The notes under the pieces are model-generated. The model was not told the DNA's origin. It did no database searches and saw only the letters and a program-made list of their open reading frames with translations. From the NCBI GenBank assembly GCA_036004685.1, contig DASYRE010000031.1, positions 230,353 to 294,352 on the forward strand: 64,000 bases of DNA, read 5' to 3'. This document shows, piece after piece, positions 26,370-34,699 of the stretch (positions are counted from its first letter, which is position 1; each line of letters begins with the position of its first letter). Source of the stretch: Candidatus Polarisedimenticolia bacterium (GTDB lineage Bacteria; Acidobacteriota; Polarisedimenticolia; Gp22-AA2; AA152). Position numbers and translations under genes: made by a program.

Positions 26370-27711
26370 CGAGCAGATCGGGCGCCCCGTTCGCCGTCGC
26401 TCCCCGCAGCGCGAACCGCAGGCGCGCCGAGACCTCGCGAACCGCCTCGAGCAATTCGGCCGGATCCGCCCGGAAGGCCACGATCCGGCACCCTTCGACG
26501 CGCCGTCCGGCGCGCACCTTCCACCCCATCCCCCTCCAGCCGATCTTCTCGCCGCGCGGCCCTCCGGCCGGATCGGCGGCGAGCGCCGCCAGGAGAAAGC
26601 CCTGCTCGAGCTCCGGGAGGATCTCCTCGGGCCGCCGGCTGCCGGGCACGATGAAGAGATTCGATCCGGCGATCCGCGGGAGCTCGCGGTAGGAAGCGCG
26701 TCCCGCCGTTCCGGGGCGGCCGATCTCATCCGCGCGCGGCCGGCGGAGCCGATCGATCCGGACGCCGGCTTTGACCAGGGTCAACCGGCCGGTCGGATTC
26801 CCCTCCCCGTCGAATGGAGCGCTGGCGACGCCGCCCGCGAGGCCGCCGTCGTCGACGACCGTGACCGCCTCGGAGCCGACGCGGAGGAACCCGGTCTCCC
26901 GCGACCCTTCCGCGTCCCGGGCCTCTTCCAGGAGTTCGGGCTCAAGCCGGCGCAGCAAGCAGACCGCGGCCGGCGCCTCGATGAGGAGATCCGCCCCGCC
27001 GATCTCCATCACGGCTCCGGCGGGACGGATTCGATCGAGCTCCTGGGCCGATTCCTTGAAGGCCTCGAAATCGGGTCCCGGCGCAACCCGCTCCAGATGG
27101 AACGTCGGGCCGCCCGCCTCGGCGCGCGTGAGCCGGAGCAGCGCCAAGGTCCGCGCGTAGCCGGCCCGCAGCCCGCGGCTGTTCACCAGGGCGACTCGGG
27201 AGATTCCGTCGCGATAGGCGGCGCTCGTCGGCCGGAAGCGTCCGGGAGCGGCGGCTCGCAGCGCGTTCTCCAGCAGGCCCCGCTTGTCGGCGGGGCTCAT
27301 GCGGGTCACGTTGTCGTCGATCAGCCCGTCCGGATCGCTGAAAGGCCGCGCGGGCCGAGGGGCGGGGAAGGCGGCGCCCGAGCGGCCCGCGGCGGAATCC
27401 TTGAGCGCCGAGACGGCGAGCCGGATCATCTCGCGCGGCCGCAGGTCGCTGCCCCACGACGAGAAGGCGTGCCCGAAGTTTCCGCGATCGTCGAAGACGC
27501 GCAGCGCGATGCCGCGTTCCGAGCCTCCGGCAAGCGTGGCGAAGCCGCCCGCGAGCGCGATGCCGGTCGTGGAGCTCGTCTTGAGATAGACCTCCGCCTC
27601 GAAGGCGCCGGCCAGGAGGGCCTCCTCCACCATCCCTTCCGCCCAATCCAGATCGGCGGGGATTTCCGCCTCGAACGAGGCGGAGGGTTCTTCGGGTTGT
27701 TTCGAGGCCAT
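26353..27711 (-). CDS. tldE: TldE/PmbA family metalloprotease subunit
   Basis: A 452-residue protein of the U62/TldD-PmbA family, without the HExxxH motif, as expected for the non-catalytic TldE partner. It has EAEVYLKTSSTTGIAL near the N-terminus, and then SERGIALRVFDDRGNFGHAFSS. The C-terminal half includes SNLFIVPGSRRPEEILPELEQGF. TldD/TldE together degrade unfolded peptides and process peptide natural products such as microcin B17. The frame is open far upstream into glpD, but ATG 27711 has GGCGGAG upstream. Its partner tldD lies across glpD on the same strand. Confidence 0.85.
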   Translation of the reverse strand: MASKQPEEPSASFEAEIPADLDWAEGMVEEALLAGAFEAEVYLKTSSTTGIALAGGFATLAGGSERGIALRVFDDRGNFGHAFSSWGSDLRPREMIRLAVSALKDSAAGRSGAAFPAPRPARPFSDPDGLIDDNVTRMSPADKRGLLENALRAAAPGRFRPTSAAYRDGISRVALVNSRGLRAGYARTLALLRLTRAEAGGPTFHLERVAPGPDFEAFKESAQELDRIRPAGAVMEIGGADLLIEAPAAVCLLRRLEPELLEEARDAEGSRETGFLRVGSEAVTVVDDGGLAGGVASAPFDGEGNPTGRLTLVKAGVRIDRLRRPRADEIGRPGTAGRASYRELPRIAGSNLFIVPGSRRPEEILPELEQGFLLAALAADPAGGPRGEKIGWRGMGWKVRAGRRVEGCRIVAFRADPAELLEAVREVSARLRFALRGATANGAPDLLVSRGR

Positions 27712-27870
27712 GCTTGGGCTCCGCCGCCGTGGAAAGACGCCGCCAGCAGACGGCCGAGGATAGCATGCCCGCGTCGCCGGCTCCTTTCCCCACCGTCCGG
27801 AAGGCAAATTCTCGGCTCGGGAGCCAATCGACGCTGGCTTCCCCGCCTCCGCTGCGCTAAATTTCGACCC

Positions 27871-29598
27871 GTGACTGTCGCCCGGTCCGGCACCATCGCC
27901 GCCAAATCGATCGATCGCAAGCCCGAAGCGCCGCGGGCGCGGCTCGCCTGGGATCGCTCCGCCCACCTCCGGGCGCTCGGGGAGCGCGTCTACGACATCG
28001 TCGTCGTGGGGGGCGGCGCGACCGGATGCTCGGTGGCCCGGGACGCGGCGCTGCGCGGCCTGGACGTCTGCCTGGTGGAGCGCTCGGATCTGGCCTTCGG
28101 CGCCTCCTCCCGCTCCACCCGGTTCATCCACGGCGGAATCCGCTACCTCAAGACGTACGAGTTCGGGTTTGTTCGCGAAGGGCTGCACGAGCGATCGATC
28201 CTGATGGCGGTCGCTCCCCACCTCGTCAAGCCGATGCAATTCCTCTATCCCGCTTACCGGGGCGGCACGACCTCGCGCTTCGCGCTGCGCCTCGGCGTGG
28301 GGCTCTACGACTTGCTCGCGGGAAGGAAGCGCCTTTCCGGCTCGCGGCTCCTTTCGCTGTCCGACACGCTCGCGCTCGAGCCGAGGCTCCGCGAGCAGGA
28401 TTTGACCGGATCGGTGCTCTACACGGACGCGGGGACCGACGACGCCCGGTTGGTGATCGAGACGGCGGTCGCGGCGGTCGAAGCGGGGGCCACGGTCGCG
28501 GTGCACGTCGAGGCGGAGCGCATCGTGCCTTCCGAGACGGGGCCGGCCGTCCTCATTCTCCGGGATCGTCTCTCGGGCGCTCCGTTGGGAGCCCGGGGAG
28601 CGGTCGTCGTCAATGCCGCCGGCGCCTGGGTGGGCGGCATCCTCGACGCCCCGATGCGGGCGGAGAAGCCGCGCGCCACCGCGCTCCTGCGGCCCAGCCG
28701 CGGATCCCACGTCGTGATTTCCGAGTCGGCGCTGCCGCTGACCCGCGTCGTGGTGATGACGTCGCGCTCCGACGGACGAATCCTCTTCGCGGTCCCCTCC
28801 GGCGGCTTCACCTATCTCGGCACGACCGAAGTGCCTCACGAGGGCGGCCTGGACGAGGTGCGCGCCGGCGCCGAGGAAGTCGACTACATCCTCTCGGTCG
28901 CCCGCGGCGCGTTTCGCGACTTCTCCGTCTCGCGCGATCAAGTTCTCGCCACCTGGTCGGGAATCCGGCCGCTGCTGGATCGCCCCCATCAGCCGACCGG
29001 CAGGCTGTCGCGCGACTTCCGCGTCATGCAGGAGGCCCCCGGAGTGGTGACCGTCGCCGGCGGGAAGCTGACCTCGTGCCGGCGGATGGCCGAGGCGGCG
29101 GTCGATCTGGCGGCGCAGATCCTGGCGAACCGCTTCGGGCGGCGGGCCGATGACTGCATCACGGCGTGGAAGCTGTTCCCCGGGGCGGAGGGACCGACCC
29201 GCGGAGGGGACGACGACCTTCCGCCGGGGCTCGATCCGGACGTGGCCCGCCATCTCACCGGGACCTACGGCTCCCGCGCGGCGCGGATCCTCAAGAAAAT
29301 CGCTTCCAACGCCCCCCTGGGCGTCCCCTTCGTCGCCGGCTGCGCCGCCACCCCCGCCGAAGTGATCCACGCGGTGGAGTGCGAGGGGGCGGTGCGCCTC
29401 GGCGATCTTCTCTACCGCCGCCTGCATCCGCACTTCGTGGAAGCCCGGATGGCGCGGCCCGAGGGAAGGGATCTGGCCCTCGGCGCCTCGCGGGTGATGG
29501 CGGCCTGGCTGGGATGGAACGAGGCCCGGCGAGCGGAAGAGGTGGAGGCGGCGGTGGCCGAATGGCAGCGGAGCTTCGCGGTTCCCGGGAAGCGCTGA
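27871..29598 (+). CDS. glpD: FAD-dependent glycerol-3-phosphate dehydrogenase
   Basis: A 575-residue flavoprotein. The dinucleotide-binding loop VVVGGGATGCSVARDAALRG begins near residue 44, followed by ERSDLAFGASSRSTRFIHGGIRYL, a GlpD hallmark. A later GGFTYLGTTE and a C-terminal DAO_C domain (from about 430) complete the family layout. It oxidises sn-glycerol-3-phosphate to dihydroxyacetone phosphate at the inner membrane, passing electrons to quinone. The start is GTG 27871. The 159-base gap to divergent tldE must hold both promoters, none of which is clear. It lies between the two tld genes, so it may be an insertion into an older tldD-tldE pair. Confidence 0.93.
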   Translation: MTVARSGTIAAKSIDRKPEAPRARLAWDRSAHLRALGERVYDIVVVGGGATGCSVARDAALRGLDVCLVERSDLAFGASSRSTRFIHGGIRYLKTYEFGFVREGLHERSILMAVAPHLVKPMQFLYPAYRGGTTSRFALRLGVGLYDLLAGRKRLSGSRLLSLSDTLALEPRLREQDLTGSVLYTDAGTDDARLVIETAVAAVEAGATVAVHVEAERIVPSETGPAVLILRDRLSGAPLGARGAVVVNAAGAWVGGILDAPMRAEKPRATALLRPSRGSHVVISESALPLTRVVVMTSRSDGRILFAVPSGGFTYLGTTEVPHEGGLDEVRAGAEEVDYILSVARGAFRDFSVSRDQVLATWSGIRPLLDRPHQPTGRLSRDFRVMQEAPGVVTVAGGKLTSCRRMAEAAVDLAAQILANRFGRRADDCITAWKLFPGAEGPTRGGDDDLPPGLDPDVARHLTGTYGSRAARILKKIASNAPLGVPFVAGCAATPAEVIHAVECEGAVRLGDLLYRRLHPHFVEARMARPEGRDLALGASRVMAAWLGWNEARRAEEVEAAVAEWQRSFAVPGKR

Positions 29599-29616
29599 GC
29601 GGGCGCGCTCCGCTCA
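29596..29616. other. hairpin joining the glpD and tldD stop codons
   Basis: TGAGCGG (29596-29602) pairs perfectly with CCGCTCA (29610-29616) around a 7-base loop. The left arm starts with the glpD stop codon and the right arm ends with the complement of the tldD stop. It may act as a shared 3'-end structure for the convergent transcripts, although there is no T-run. Confidence 0.5.
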
Positions 29617-30999
29617 GCCGGGGCGGACGGCGAGCGATCGCAGGCGCAGCGTCGGTTGCCCCACGGCGACCGGAATCTTCTGTCCTTCCTTCCCGCACGA
29701 GCCCGCACCCGTTCCGAAACGGAGATCTCCGCCCACGCGATCGATGCCGCGCAGCGCCGACACGCCGTTTCCGGCGATCGTGAAGGGGCGCAGCGGCGCC
29801 GTCAACCTTCCATTTTCGATGAGGCTCCCCCCTTCGGCGCGGAAGAGAAAGTCGCCGGAGGCGGCATCGACGCTTCCTCCCGAAAGGCGGCGGACGTAGA
29901 GGCCGCGCGGCGTCTCCCGGACGATGGCGTCCGGGTCGTCCGTGCCGGCCATGAGAAAGGTGTTGGACATTCGGGGGAGCGGGAGATCCCGAAACGATTC
30001 GCGCCGGCCGTTCGCGGTCGTGCCGCCCCCGAGCCGGGCGCCGGTGATCCGGTCGGCCAGGAATGCCTTCAATCGGCCGCGCGCGATCAAGACCGTGCCG
30101 CGACAAGGCGATCCCTCGTCGTCGCAGGCGTATCCGCCTTCGAGCCCCGGCTGCGTCGAGTCGTCCATGGCCCCGACGAAATCGGCCGCCACTTTCTCGC
30201 CCAGCAGATTCCGGAAGGGAGAGGCGTGATTCAGGACGAGGTCCGCTTCCAGGGCGTGCCCGCAGGCTTCGTGAAAGAAGACGCCGCCGGTCCCCGGAGC
30301 CAGCACGACCGTGGCTTCGCCGGCGGGAGCCTCCCGGGCGTCCCGCGCTTCGATCGAGCGCCCGGCCTCGCGGCCGATCTCCTCCTCCGGATGGCGCGCC
30401 AGCAGCCGCTCGAGATCGACGGCGCCCGCGCCCAGGACGATCCCGCCGCCGGGCAGTGCCAGGCGGCAGGTGAGGACGGCGCGCTCCTGCACATCGGAGC
30501 GCGGCGCCGCGCCGGCGAGGGCCACGCGGATCCAGCGCCGCCGCGTCTCCAGCGACAACTCGAAGGAGAGCGCGGGCCCGAGCCGCCCGGTGAGTCGCCG
30601 CGCGAGCGTTTCGAGCGTAGCAGCGAGCGCCGTTCCGTCCCGTTCCCGGAGCGCGCCGCCTTCGGCCGGATCGGGAGCCAATCGCCGCTCCCGGCTCCCC
30701 GCCGCCGGGACGCCGGGGGCTCCCGCCTCGAGGCGGCGGCAGGCTGCGAGAATCCGTTCGGGATCGAGGCCTTCCTCCGAATGGTGCGTCTGCTCGGCGG
30801 GTCCCACCCGGCGCACCGCGAACCCCTCGCGCATCCCGGGAACGAGGCGCGGGCCTCCCGACGGCCCCCATTCGACGCGCCGCGTCTCGCAGCGTTCGAG
30901 AAACAGCTCCGCCCACTCGACGCCGGGCCGCGCGGGAACGGCGCCGATCGCCTGGGCCAGGAGATCGTCGGAAACGAGCGAGGCGAGAGGATCGCGCAT
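29614..30999 (-). CDS. tldD: TldD family metalloprotease, catalytic subunit
   Basis: A 461-residue U62-family protein with the catalytic zinc motif HExxxH at H243, E244, H248 (FFHEACGHALEAD). A conserved cysteine region near the C-terminus (GSCGKEGQKIPV) supplies another ligand in TldD. Other family blocks are MSNTFLMAG and GLYVRRLSGG. It forms a heterodimer with TldE that cleaves peptides after partial unfolding. The tldE gene lies 1.9 kb away on the same strand, beyond glpD. The first ATG in frame at 30999 is used. Confidence 0.92.
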   Translation of the reverse strand: MRDPLASLVSDDLLAQAIGAVPARPGVEWAELFLERCETRRVEWGPSGGPRLVPGMREGFAVRRVGPAEQTHHSEEGLDPERILAACRRLEAGAPGVPAAGSRERRLAPDPAEGGALRERDGTALAATLETLARRLTGRLGPALSFELSLETRRRWIRVALAGAAPRSDVQERAVLTCRLALPGGGIVLGAGAVDLERLLARHPEEEIGREAGRSIEARDAREAPAGEATVVLAPGTGGVFFHEACGHALEADLVLNHASPFRNLLGEKVAADFVGAMDDSTQPGLEGGYACDDEGSPCRGTVLIARGRLKAFLADRITGARLGGGTTANGRRESFRDLPLPRMSNTFLMAGTDDPDAIVRETPRGLYVRRLSGGSVDAASGDFLFRAEGGSLIENGRLTAPLRPFTIAGNGVSALRGIDRVGGDLRFGTGAGSCGKEGQKIPVAVGQPTLRLRSLAVRPG

Positions 31000-31010
31000 C
31001 GATCGATGAT

Positions 31011-31134
31011 TTTAGCCCGAATTATTCACAAAGCTCCTACTGCGACCGCGGATCTGGCCGCCCTGACGGGCGTCCTGTGATGGCAGCCATCTCCACGTTC
31101 TCGCTACGGACCTTCATGAATAACTCGGGCTCTA
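31011..31134. mobile_element. candidate MITE: 124-bp element with imperfect 18-bp terminal inverted repeats
   Basis: The arm at 31011-31028 (TTTAGCCCGAATTATTCA) and the arm at 31117-31134 (TGAATAACTCGGGCTCTA) are inverted repeats with 15 of 18 matching positions. They enclose 88 bases without a reading frame. This AT-rich terminus in a GC-rich genome is typical of insertion-sequence or MITE ends. No target-site duplication is visible, so it may be old or the ends may be slightly misplaced. It lies between tldD and the M1-like gene. Confidence 0.5.
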
Positions 31135-31230
31135 GGGCCCCGGGCCGCCGCCGGTCAATCGCCCCGCCGCGCCCGGCGCGGGGCCACGCCGATATCCGGA
31201 GTGGGCCTCAGGGCGCGGATCAGGCCGGCG

Positions 31231-31260
31231 TTGGCGGCCGGAGGCGCCCTCTGCTACCAT
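31231..31260 (+). promoter_or_regulatory. putative promoter of the M1-like gene
   Basis: TTGGCG at 31231-31236, an 18-base spacer, TACCAT at 31255-31260. Transcription would start near 31267 and give a leader of about 25 bases, containing the GGAG ribosome binding site. Confidence 0.45.
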
Positions 31261-31291
31261 TTTTCGACTGTTTCTCGAGCGGAGATTCGAG

Positions 31292-33319
31292 ATGTCGACA
31301 ATGAACGGAGATCCGAGGCGCCGCCGCGGTACCAGAGACGCGGCGCGAGCCGCCCGCTGGGCGGTGCTTCTCGGCTTCCTCGCCCCGGCGCTCGCCGGCG
31401 CCGCCAACGAATATCAGATCGATCTCAGCCTGGATCCCGCGCGGGGGACGCTCCATGGCGTGGAGAAAGTCGTCTACAAGAACGACACCGAGGCGCCCTT
31501 GAACGTCGTGACGATCGAAGCCCCCGGCCTTCCGGGAACCCCTCCCGGAAACGAGCGGTGGCACATCGTCTCGGCGATCGATTCGAAAGGGAGGACCCTG
31601 ACGCTCGCCTGGAAGCCCGAGCAGCAGGCCTACACCGCGGAGATCTCTCCGCCGCTCGGCGCCGGCTTCAAGACGACCCTCACGGTCGAGTACGATCGTC
31701 CCATCGCCCCCGTCGAGAGCGCCGGCGGATACCTGAACCTCCACGATCGCGACGGGGGCGCCTGGTACTTGAAGTTCCGCGCCTATCGCGCCGGCTCCTT
31801 CGGAAGCGACGACTTCAAGGACATGACGGTCAACATCACCGCGCCGGCGGGCTGGATCGTCGCCTCGACGGGCGCCTCTCCGCCCAAGGCCGCCGCCGGC
31901 CGCGTGACACGGGTCGCCAAGCAGGTGAGGAATTTCGCGCTGGCGGCGAGCGACAAATTCAAGACCGTGAAGGGAGCCGCGGGCCCGGTGCCGATCACCG
32001 TCTATGCGCTCGACGGTCAGGACGCCTGGGCGCGCAACGCTCTCGCCGAGGCGATCGAAGCGGTCGGCTTCACCAGCGCGTTCCTCGGGGCTTTCCCGCC
32101 TCCCCAGGTGGCGGTCCTGCCCGCCGGGCCGGGGGAGGAGACGGGGAGCTCCTCGACCCATCTGATTTACGCTCCGGTGACCGAGAACGCCGGTCTTCTT
32201 CGCGAAGCGATCTCGCTGCAGGCGGCGCGGCTGGTCTGGGGCTGGAGCATCGGGGATCCGTCGGACGCCGTCCCCTTCGTGGCCAACGGGGTGTCCGCCT
32301 GGTGCCAGCAGAACTACCTCGCCAAGAAGAACGGCATCGATCTGCACGAGCAATTCCTGAGATCGGGCGTCAACGACACCTTCCTGGTGGGCGTCCTGAG
32401 GGGCTACGACACGACGCTCATGCGCAGCCGCGCCGAGCGCGCCGCGCTGGACTGGGACTTCGATCGGATCGTGGCGCGGGCCAAGTCGGCCGCGGTGATC
32501 CACATGCTCGGCGGGATCCTCGGAGAGGACAAGCTTCAGGAAGCGCTCCGCGGCATCCTGAAGGCCCACAAGCAGCTGATCCTCACCGATCGCGACTTCC
32601 AGGGCTTCGCCCAGGCGGCCTCTCCGGCCCGTCTCGACGGCTTCTTCGAGCAGTGGCTGCGGACGAAGAACACGCTCGACTACTATCTCAGCCACGTCCG
32701 GGCGGTGAAGACCGACGCCGGCTACGAAGTCCACGCCGACGTCTACAAGACGGGGACCGGCGCGATGCCGGTGGAGATCCTGGCCGAAGACCTCACCGGA
32801 GCCCGCGTGCGCTCCGTGTTCCCCGCCGATCGAAGCTCCGGCGAGCTGGTCGTTCCGCTGAAGGCGCCGTTCGCCTCGATCCTCCTGGATCCGCGCCATT
32901 ATCTTCCTCTGATATCCCGCGTCGGGCCGCGGGCGCGCCTCGACCTCGCCGAGACGTTGATCGCGGAAGGCAAGCTGCTGCGCGCCGACGAGCAGATCGA
33001 TCAGGCCATGAGCGACGCCCCCCAGGATCCGCGGGCCCTCTTCCTGAGAGGCAGGGTGCTGAAGGAACGCGGCGATTGGAAGGCGGCGCTCGCCCTGTGG
33101 GCGAAGGTTCTTTCGCTGGCGCCTTCGCCTTCCGACCCGGCGCGGATCTGGGCGCAGATCTGGACGGCGCGCCTCGCCGATCTGCAGGGAAAGCGCAGCG
33201 AGGCCACGGCGCTCTACAACGCCGTGGCCGCCCTTCCCGACGTCCGCGGATCGCGCGCCGCCGCCGCGGCCGGCCTCGAGAAGCCGTATGAGGACGCCTG
33301 GCCCCCGCGCCTGCCCTGA
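31292..33319 (+). CDS. exported M1-aminopeptidase-like protein without zinc ligands (pseudoenzyme), TPR-like tail
   Basis: A 675-residue protein with a signal peptide (hydrophobic AARWAVLLGFLAPALAGA, cleavage near residue 37). An N-terminal beta domain is like that of M1 peptidases (LDPARGTLHGVEKVVYKN). Aligning LVWGW with the QWWG of M1 enzymes places L309-Q-A-A-R313 over HExxH, and 18 residues later N332 (VANGVSAW) over the zinc-binding Glu of NEG. All three metal ligands are therefore replaced, while the fold landmarks remain. The last about 130 residues contain helical repeats (ADEQIDQAMSDAPQDPRALF). It is probably a periplasmic binding or scaffold protein. The ATG has GGAG at correct distance. 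Confidence 0.7.
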   Translation: MSTMNGDPRRRRGTRDAARAARWAVLLGFLAPALAGAANEYQIDLSLDPARGTLHGVEKVVYKNDTEAPLNVVTIEAPGLPGTPPGNERWHIVSAIDSKGRTLTLAWKPEQQAYTAEISPPLGAGFKTTLTVEYDRPIAPVESAGGYLNLHDRDGGAWYLKFRAYRAGSFGSDDFKDMTVNITAPAGWIVASTGASPPKAAAGRVTRVAKQVRNFALAASDKFKTVKGAAGPVPITVYALDGQDAWARNALAEAIEAVGFTSAFLGAFPPPQVAVLPAGPGEETGSSSTHLIYAPVTENAGLLREAISLQAARLVWGWSIGDPSDAVPFVANGVSAWCQQNYLAKKNGIDLHEQFLRSGVNDTFLVGVLRGYDTTLMRSRAERAALDWDFDRIVARAKSAAVIHMLGGILGEDKLQEALRGILKAHKQLILTDRDFQGFAQAASPARLDGFFEQWLRTKNTLDYYLSHVRAVKTDAGYEVHADVYKTGTGAMPVEILAEDLTGARVRSVFPADRSSGELVVPLKAPFASILLDPRHYLPLISRVGPRARLDLAETLIAEGKLLRADEQIDQAMSDAPQDPRALFLRGRVLKERGDWKAALALWAKVLSLAPSPSDPARIWAQIWTARLADLQGKRSEATALYNAVAALPDVRGSRAAAAAGLEKPYEDAWPPRLP

Positions 33320-33329
33320 CTCCCTCGTC

Positions 33330-33360
33330 TTGACATTGCCGCGCCGCCCTGTGGTAGATT
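33330..33360 (+). promoter_or_regulatory. putative promoter of the B12 uptake operon
   Basis: Consensus TTGACA at 33330-33335 and TAGATT at 33355-33360, spacer 19. The spacer is longer than ideal, so the exact -10 is uncertain. It lies just before the cobalamin riboswitch. Confidence 0.5.
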
Positions 33361-33378
33361 GCCTGCGACTGGAACGCT

Positions 33379-33537
33379 CATAGGCGCAAGGAAGAGCCCG
33401 GACAATAGGGAAAGCGGTGTAAATCCGCTGCGGCCCCGCCACTGTCAGCGAGGACGAAGCCCGTCGCAACCCACTGGGGGAGACCCTGGGAAGGGGACGG
33501 GCCGAGGATGATTCGCGAGCCAGGAAACCTGCCTATG
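33379..33537 (+). promoter_or_regulatory. adenosylcobalamin riboswitch aptamer
   Basis: The closing stem P1 is CATAGGC (33379-33385) with GCCTATG (33531-33537). Conserved blocks are present in order: ATAGGGAAAGCGGTGTAAATCC, GGCCCCGCCACTGT, and the B12 box AGCCAGGAAACCTGCC at 33518-33533. This is the standard cobalamin class I architecture. It precedes genes for vitamin B12 uptake, and binding of adenosylcobalamin should promote the downstream terminator. Confidence 0.93.
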
Positions 33538-33583
33538 GGACGAGGGAATCCCCTTCGAAGGGAAGGTGCAGGATTCCGCGTGA

Positions 33584-33615
33584 CCCCGGCTCTTCCGCCG
33601 GGGCTTTTCTTTTTC
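33584..33615 (+). terminator. intrinsic terminator of the cobalamin riboswitch expression platform
   Basis: CCCCGGC (33584-33590) pairs with GCCGGGG (33597-33603) around a 6-base loop and is followed by CTTTTCTTTTT. Between aptamer and terminator, GGAATCC and GGATTCC around 33545-33577 can form an alternative stem. This is consistent with transcriptional attenuation. Confidence 0.85.
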
Positions 33616-33667
33616 CGGCCCCATGAGCCTTCCGCTTTGGGCGCGGCGCCCGCGGTGAAGGCCTCTG

Positions 33668-34699
33668 GTGAAACCCTCCCGACTCACTCCCGGCCGGCTG
33701 TTCCGCGTCGTCCTCCTCCTGGCGCTGCTGCTCGCCGCCGCGATGCTCGGGGCGCTGGCGATCGGCGCCGTGCGACCCGGGGCGGCGGCGCTTCTCGCGG
33801 CGCTCGTCGGACGCTCCTCTGACACCCAGCTCGCCGCCATTCTCTGGCAGATCCGCCTCCCGCGGATTCTCCTCGCGGCGCTGGCCGGAGCCTCCCTGGC
33901 GTGCGCCGGCGCCTCTTTCCAGGCGGTTCTCCGCAATCCCCTGGCGGATCCCTACATCCTGGGAATCTCCGGGGGCGCCGCGCTCGGAGCGATCCTCGCG
34001 GTAACCTCAGGCGCCGAGAGCCGGCTGCCCGGCTGGCCCGTCCGTCCCCTCGCGGCGTTCGCCGGCGCCTGCGCCACCGTCGCGGCCATCTTCGTTCTGT
34101 CGCGCTCGCGAGGCCGCGTCGCCTCCACGCCGATGCTCCTCATCGGGTGGATCTTCAATTCCCTGTTCCTGGCCCTGATCCTGTTTCTCGAGAGCGTCGT
34201 CGATTTCTCGCGGGTGCACGGGGTGATTTTCTGGCTCGTCGGCACGCTCTCGCCGCAGTCCTACGCGGTCCTGGCGACTCTGGCGCTGCTGACGGGCACC
34301 GGCTTCCTCGTCCTGCTCACCCAGGCCAGGAGGATGGACCTGATCTGCGCGGGAGAAGAGACGGCCCGCCAGCTCGGAGCCGACGTGGAGCGCGCCAAGA
34401 TCATCACGCTCACGGCCGCCTCCCTGATCACGGCCTCGGTCGTCTCGTTCAGCGGATTGATCGGATTCGTCGGCCTCATCGTGCCGCACGCCGCGCGCTT
34501 CCTGTTCGGGCCCGACCATCGCCTTTTGCTGCCTGCCTCCGCGCTCCTGGGGGCCGCAGGACTGGTCGTCGCCGACACGCTCGCGCGCACGATGCTCGCC
34601 CCCACGGAGCTGCCCGTCGGCGTCCTGACCGTCCTGCTCGGGGGCCCCGCCTTCATCTTTCTCTACCGGCGCCGCCAGGCGGAGACTCCCTTTGACTGA
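33668..34699 (+). CDS. btuC: FecCD-family ABC transporter permease, vitamin B12 type
   Basis: A 343-residue polytopic protein of the FecCD/BtuC family, with about nine to ten transmembrane helices. Family block RNPLADPYILGISGGAALGA lies near residue 97, and FVGLIVPHAARFLFGPDHR contains the cytoplasmic coupling region that contacts the ATPase. Siderophore permeases share this family, but the cobalamin riboswitch upstream makes B12 or another corrinoid the likely substrate. The start is GTG 33668. It overlaps the ATPase gene by 8 bases. No periplasmic binding protein (btuF) gene lies in the operon. Confidence 0.87.
   Translation: MKPSRLTPGRLFRVVLLLALLLAAAMLGALAIGAVRPGAAALLAALVGRSSDTQLAAILWQIRLPRILLAALAGASLACAGASFQAVLRNPLADPYILGISGGAALGAILAVTSGAESRLPGWPVRPLAAFAGACATVAAIFVLSRSRGRVASTPMLLIGWIFNSLFLALILFLESVVDFSRVHGVIFWLVGTLSPQSYAVLATLALLTGTGFLVLLTQARRMDLICAGEETARQLGADVERAKIITLTAASLITASVVSFSGLIGFVGLIVPHAARFLFGPDHRLLLPASALLGAAGLVVADTLARTMLAPTELPVGVLTVLLGGPAFIFLYRRRQAETPFD

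Noticed and set aside
26353..29433. 1026-codon minus-strand frame joining tldE to sequence opposite glpD
   Set aside because: The upstream 574 codons are antisense to glpD. TldE homology begins at ATG 27711 with a ribosome binding site.
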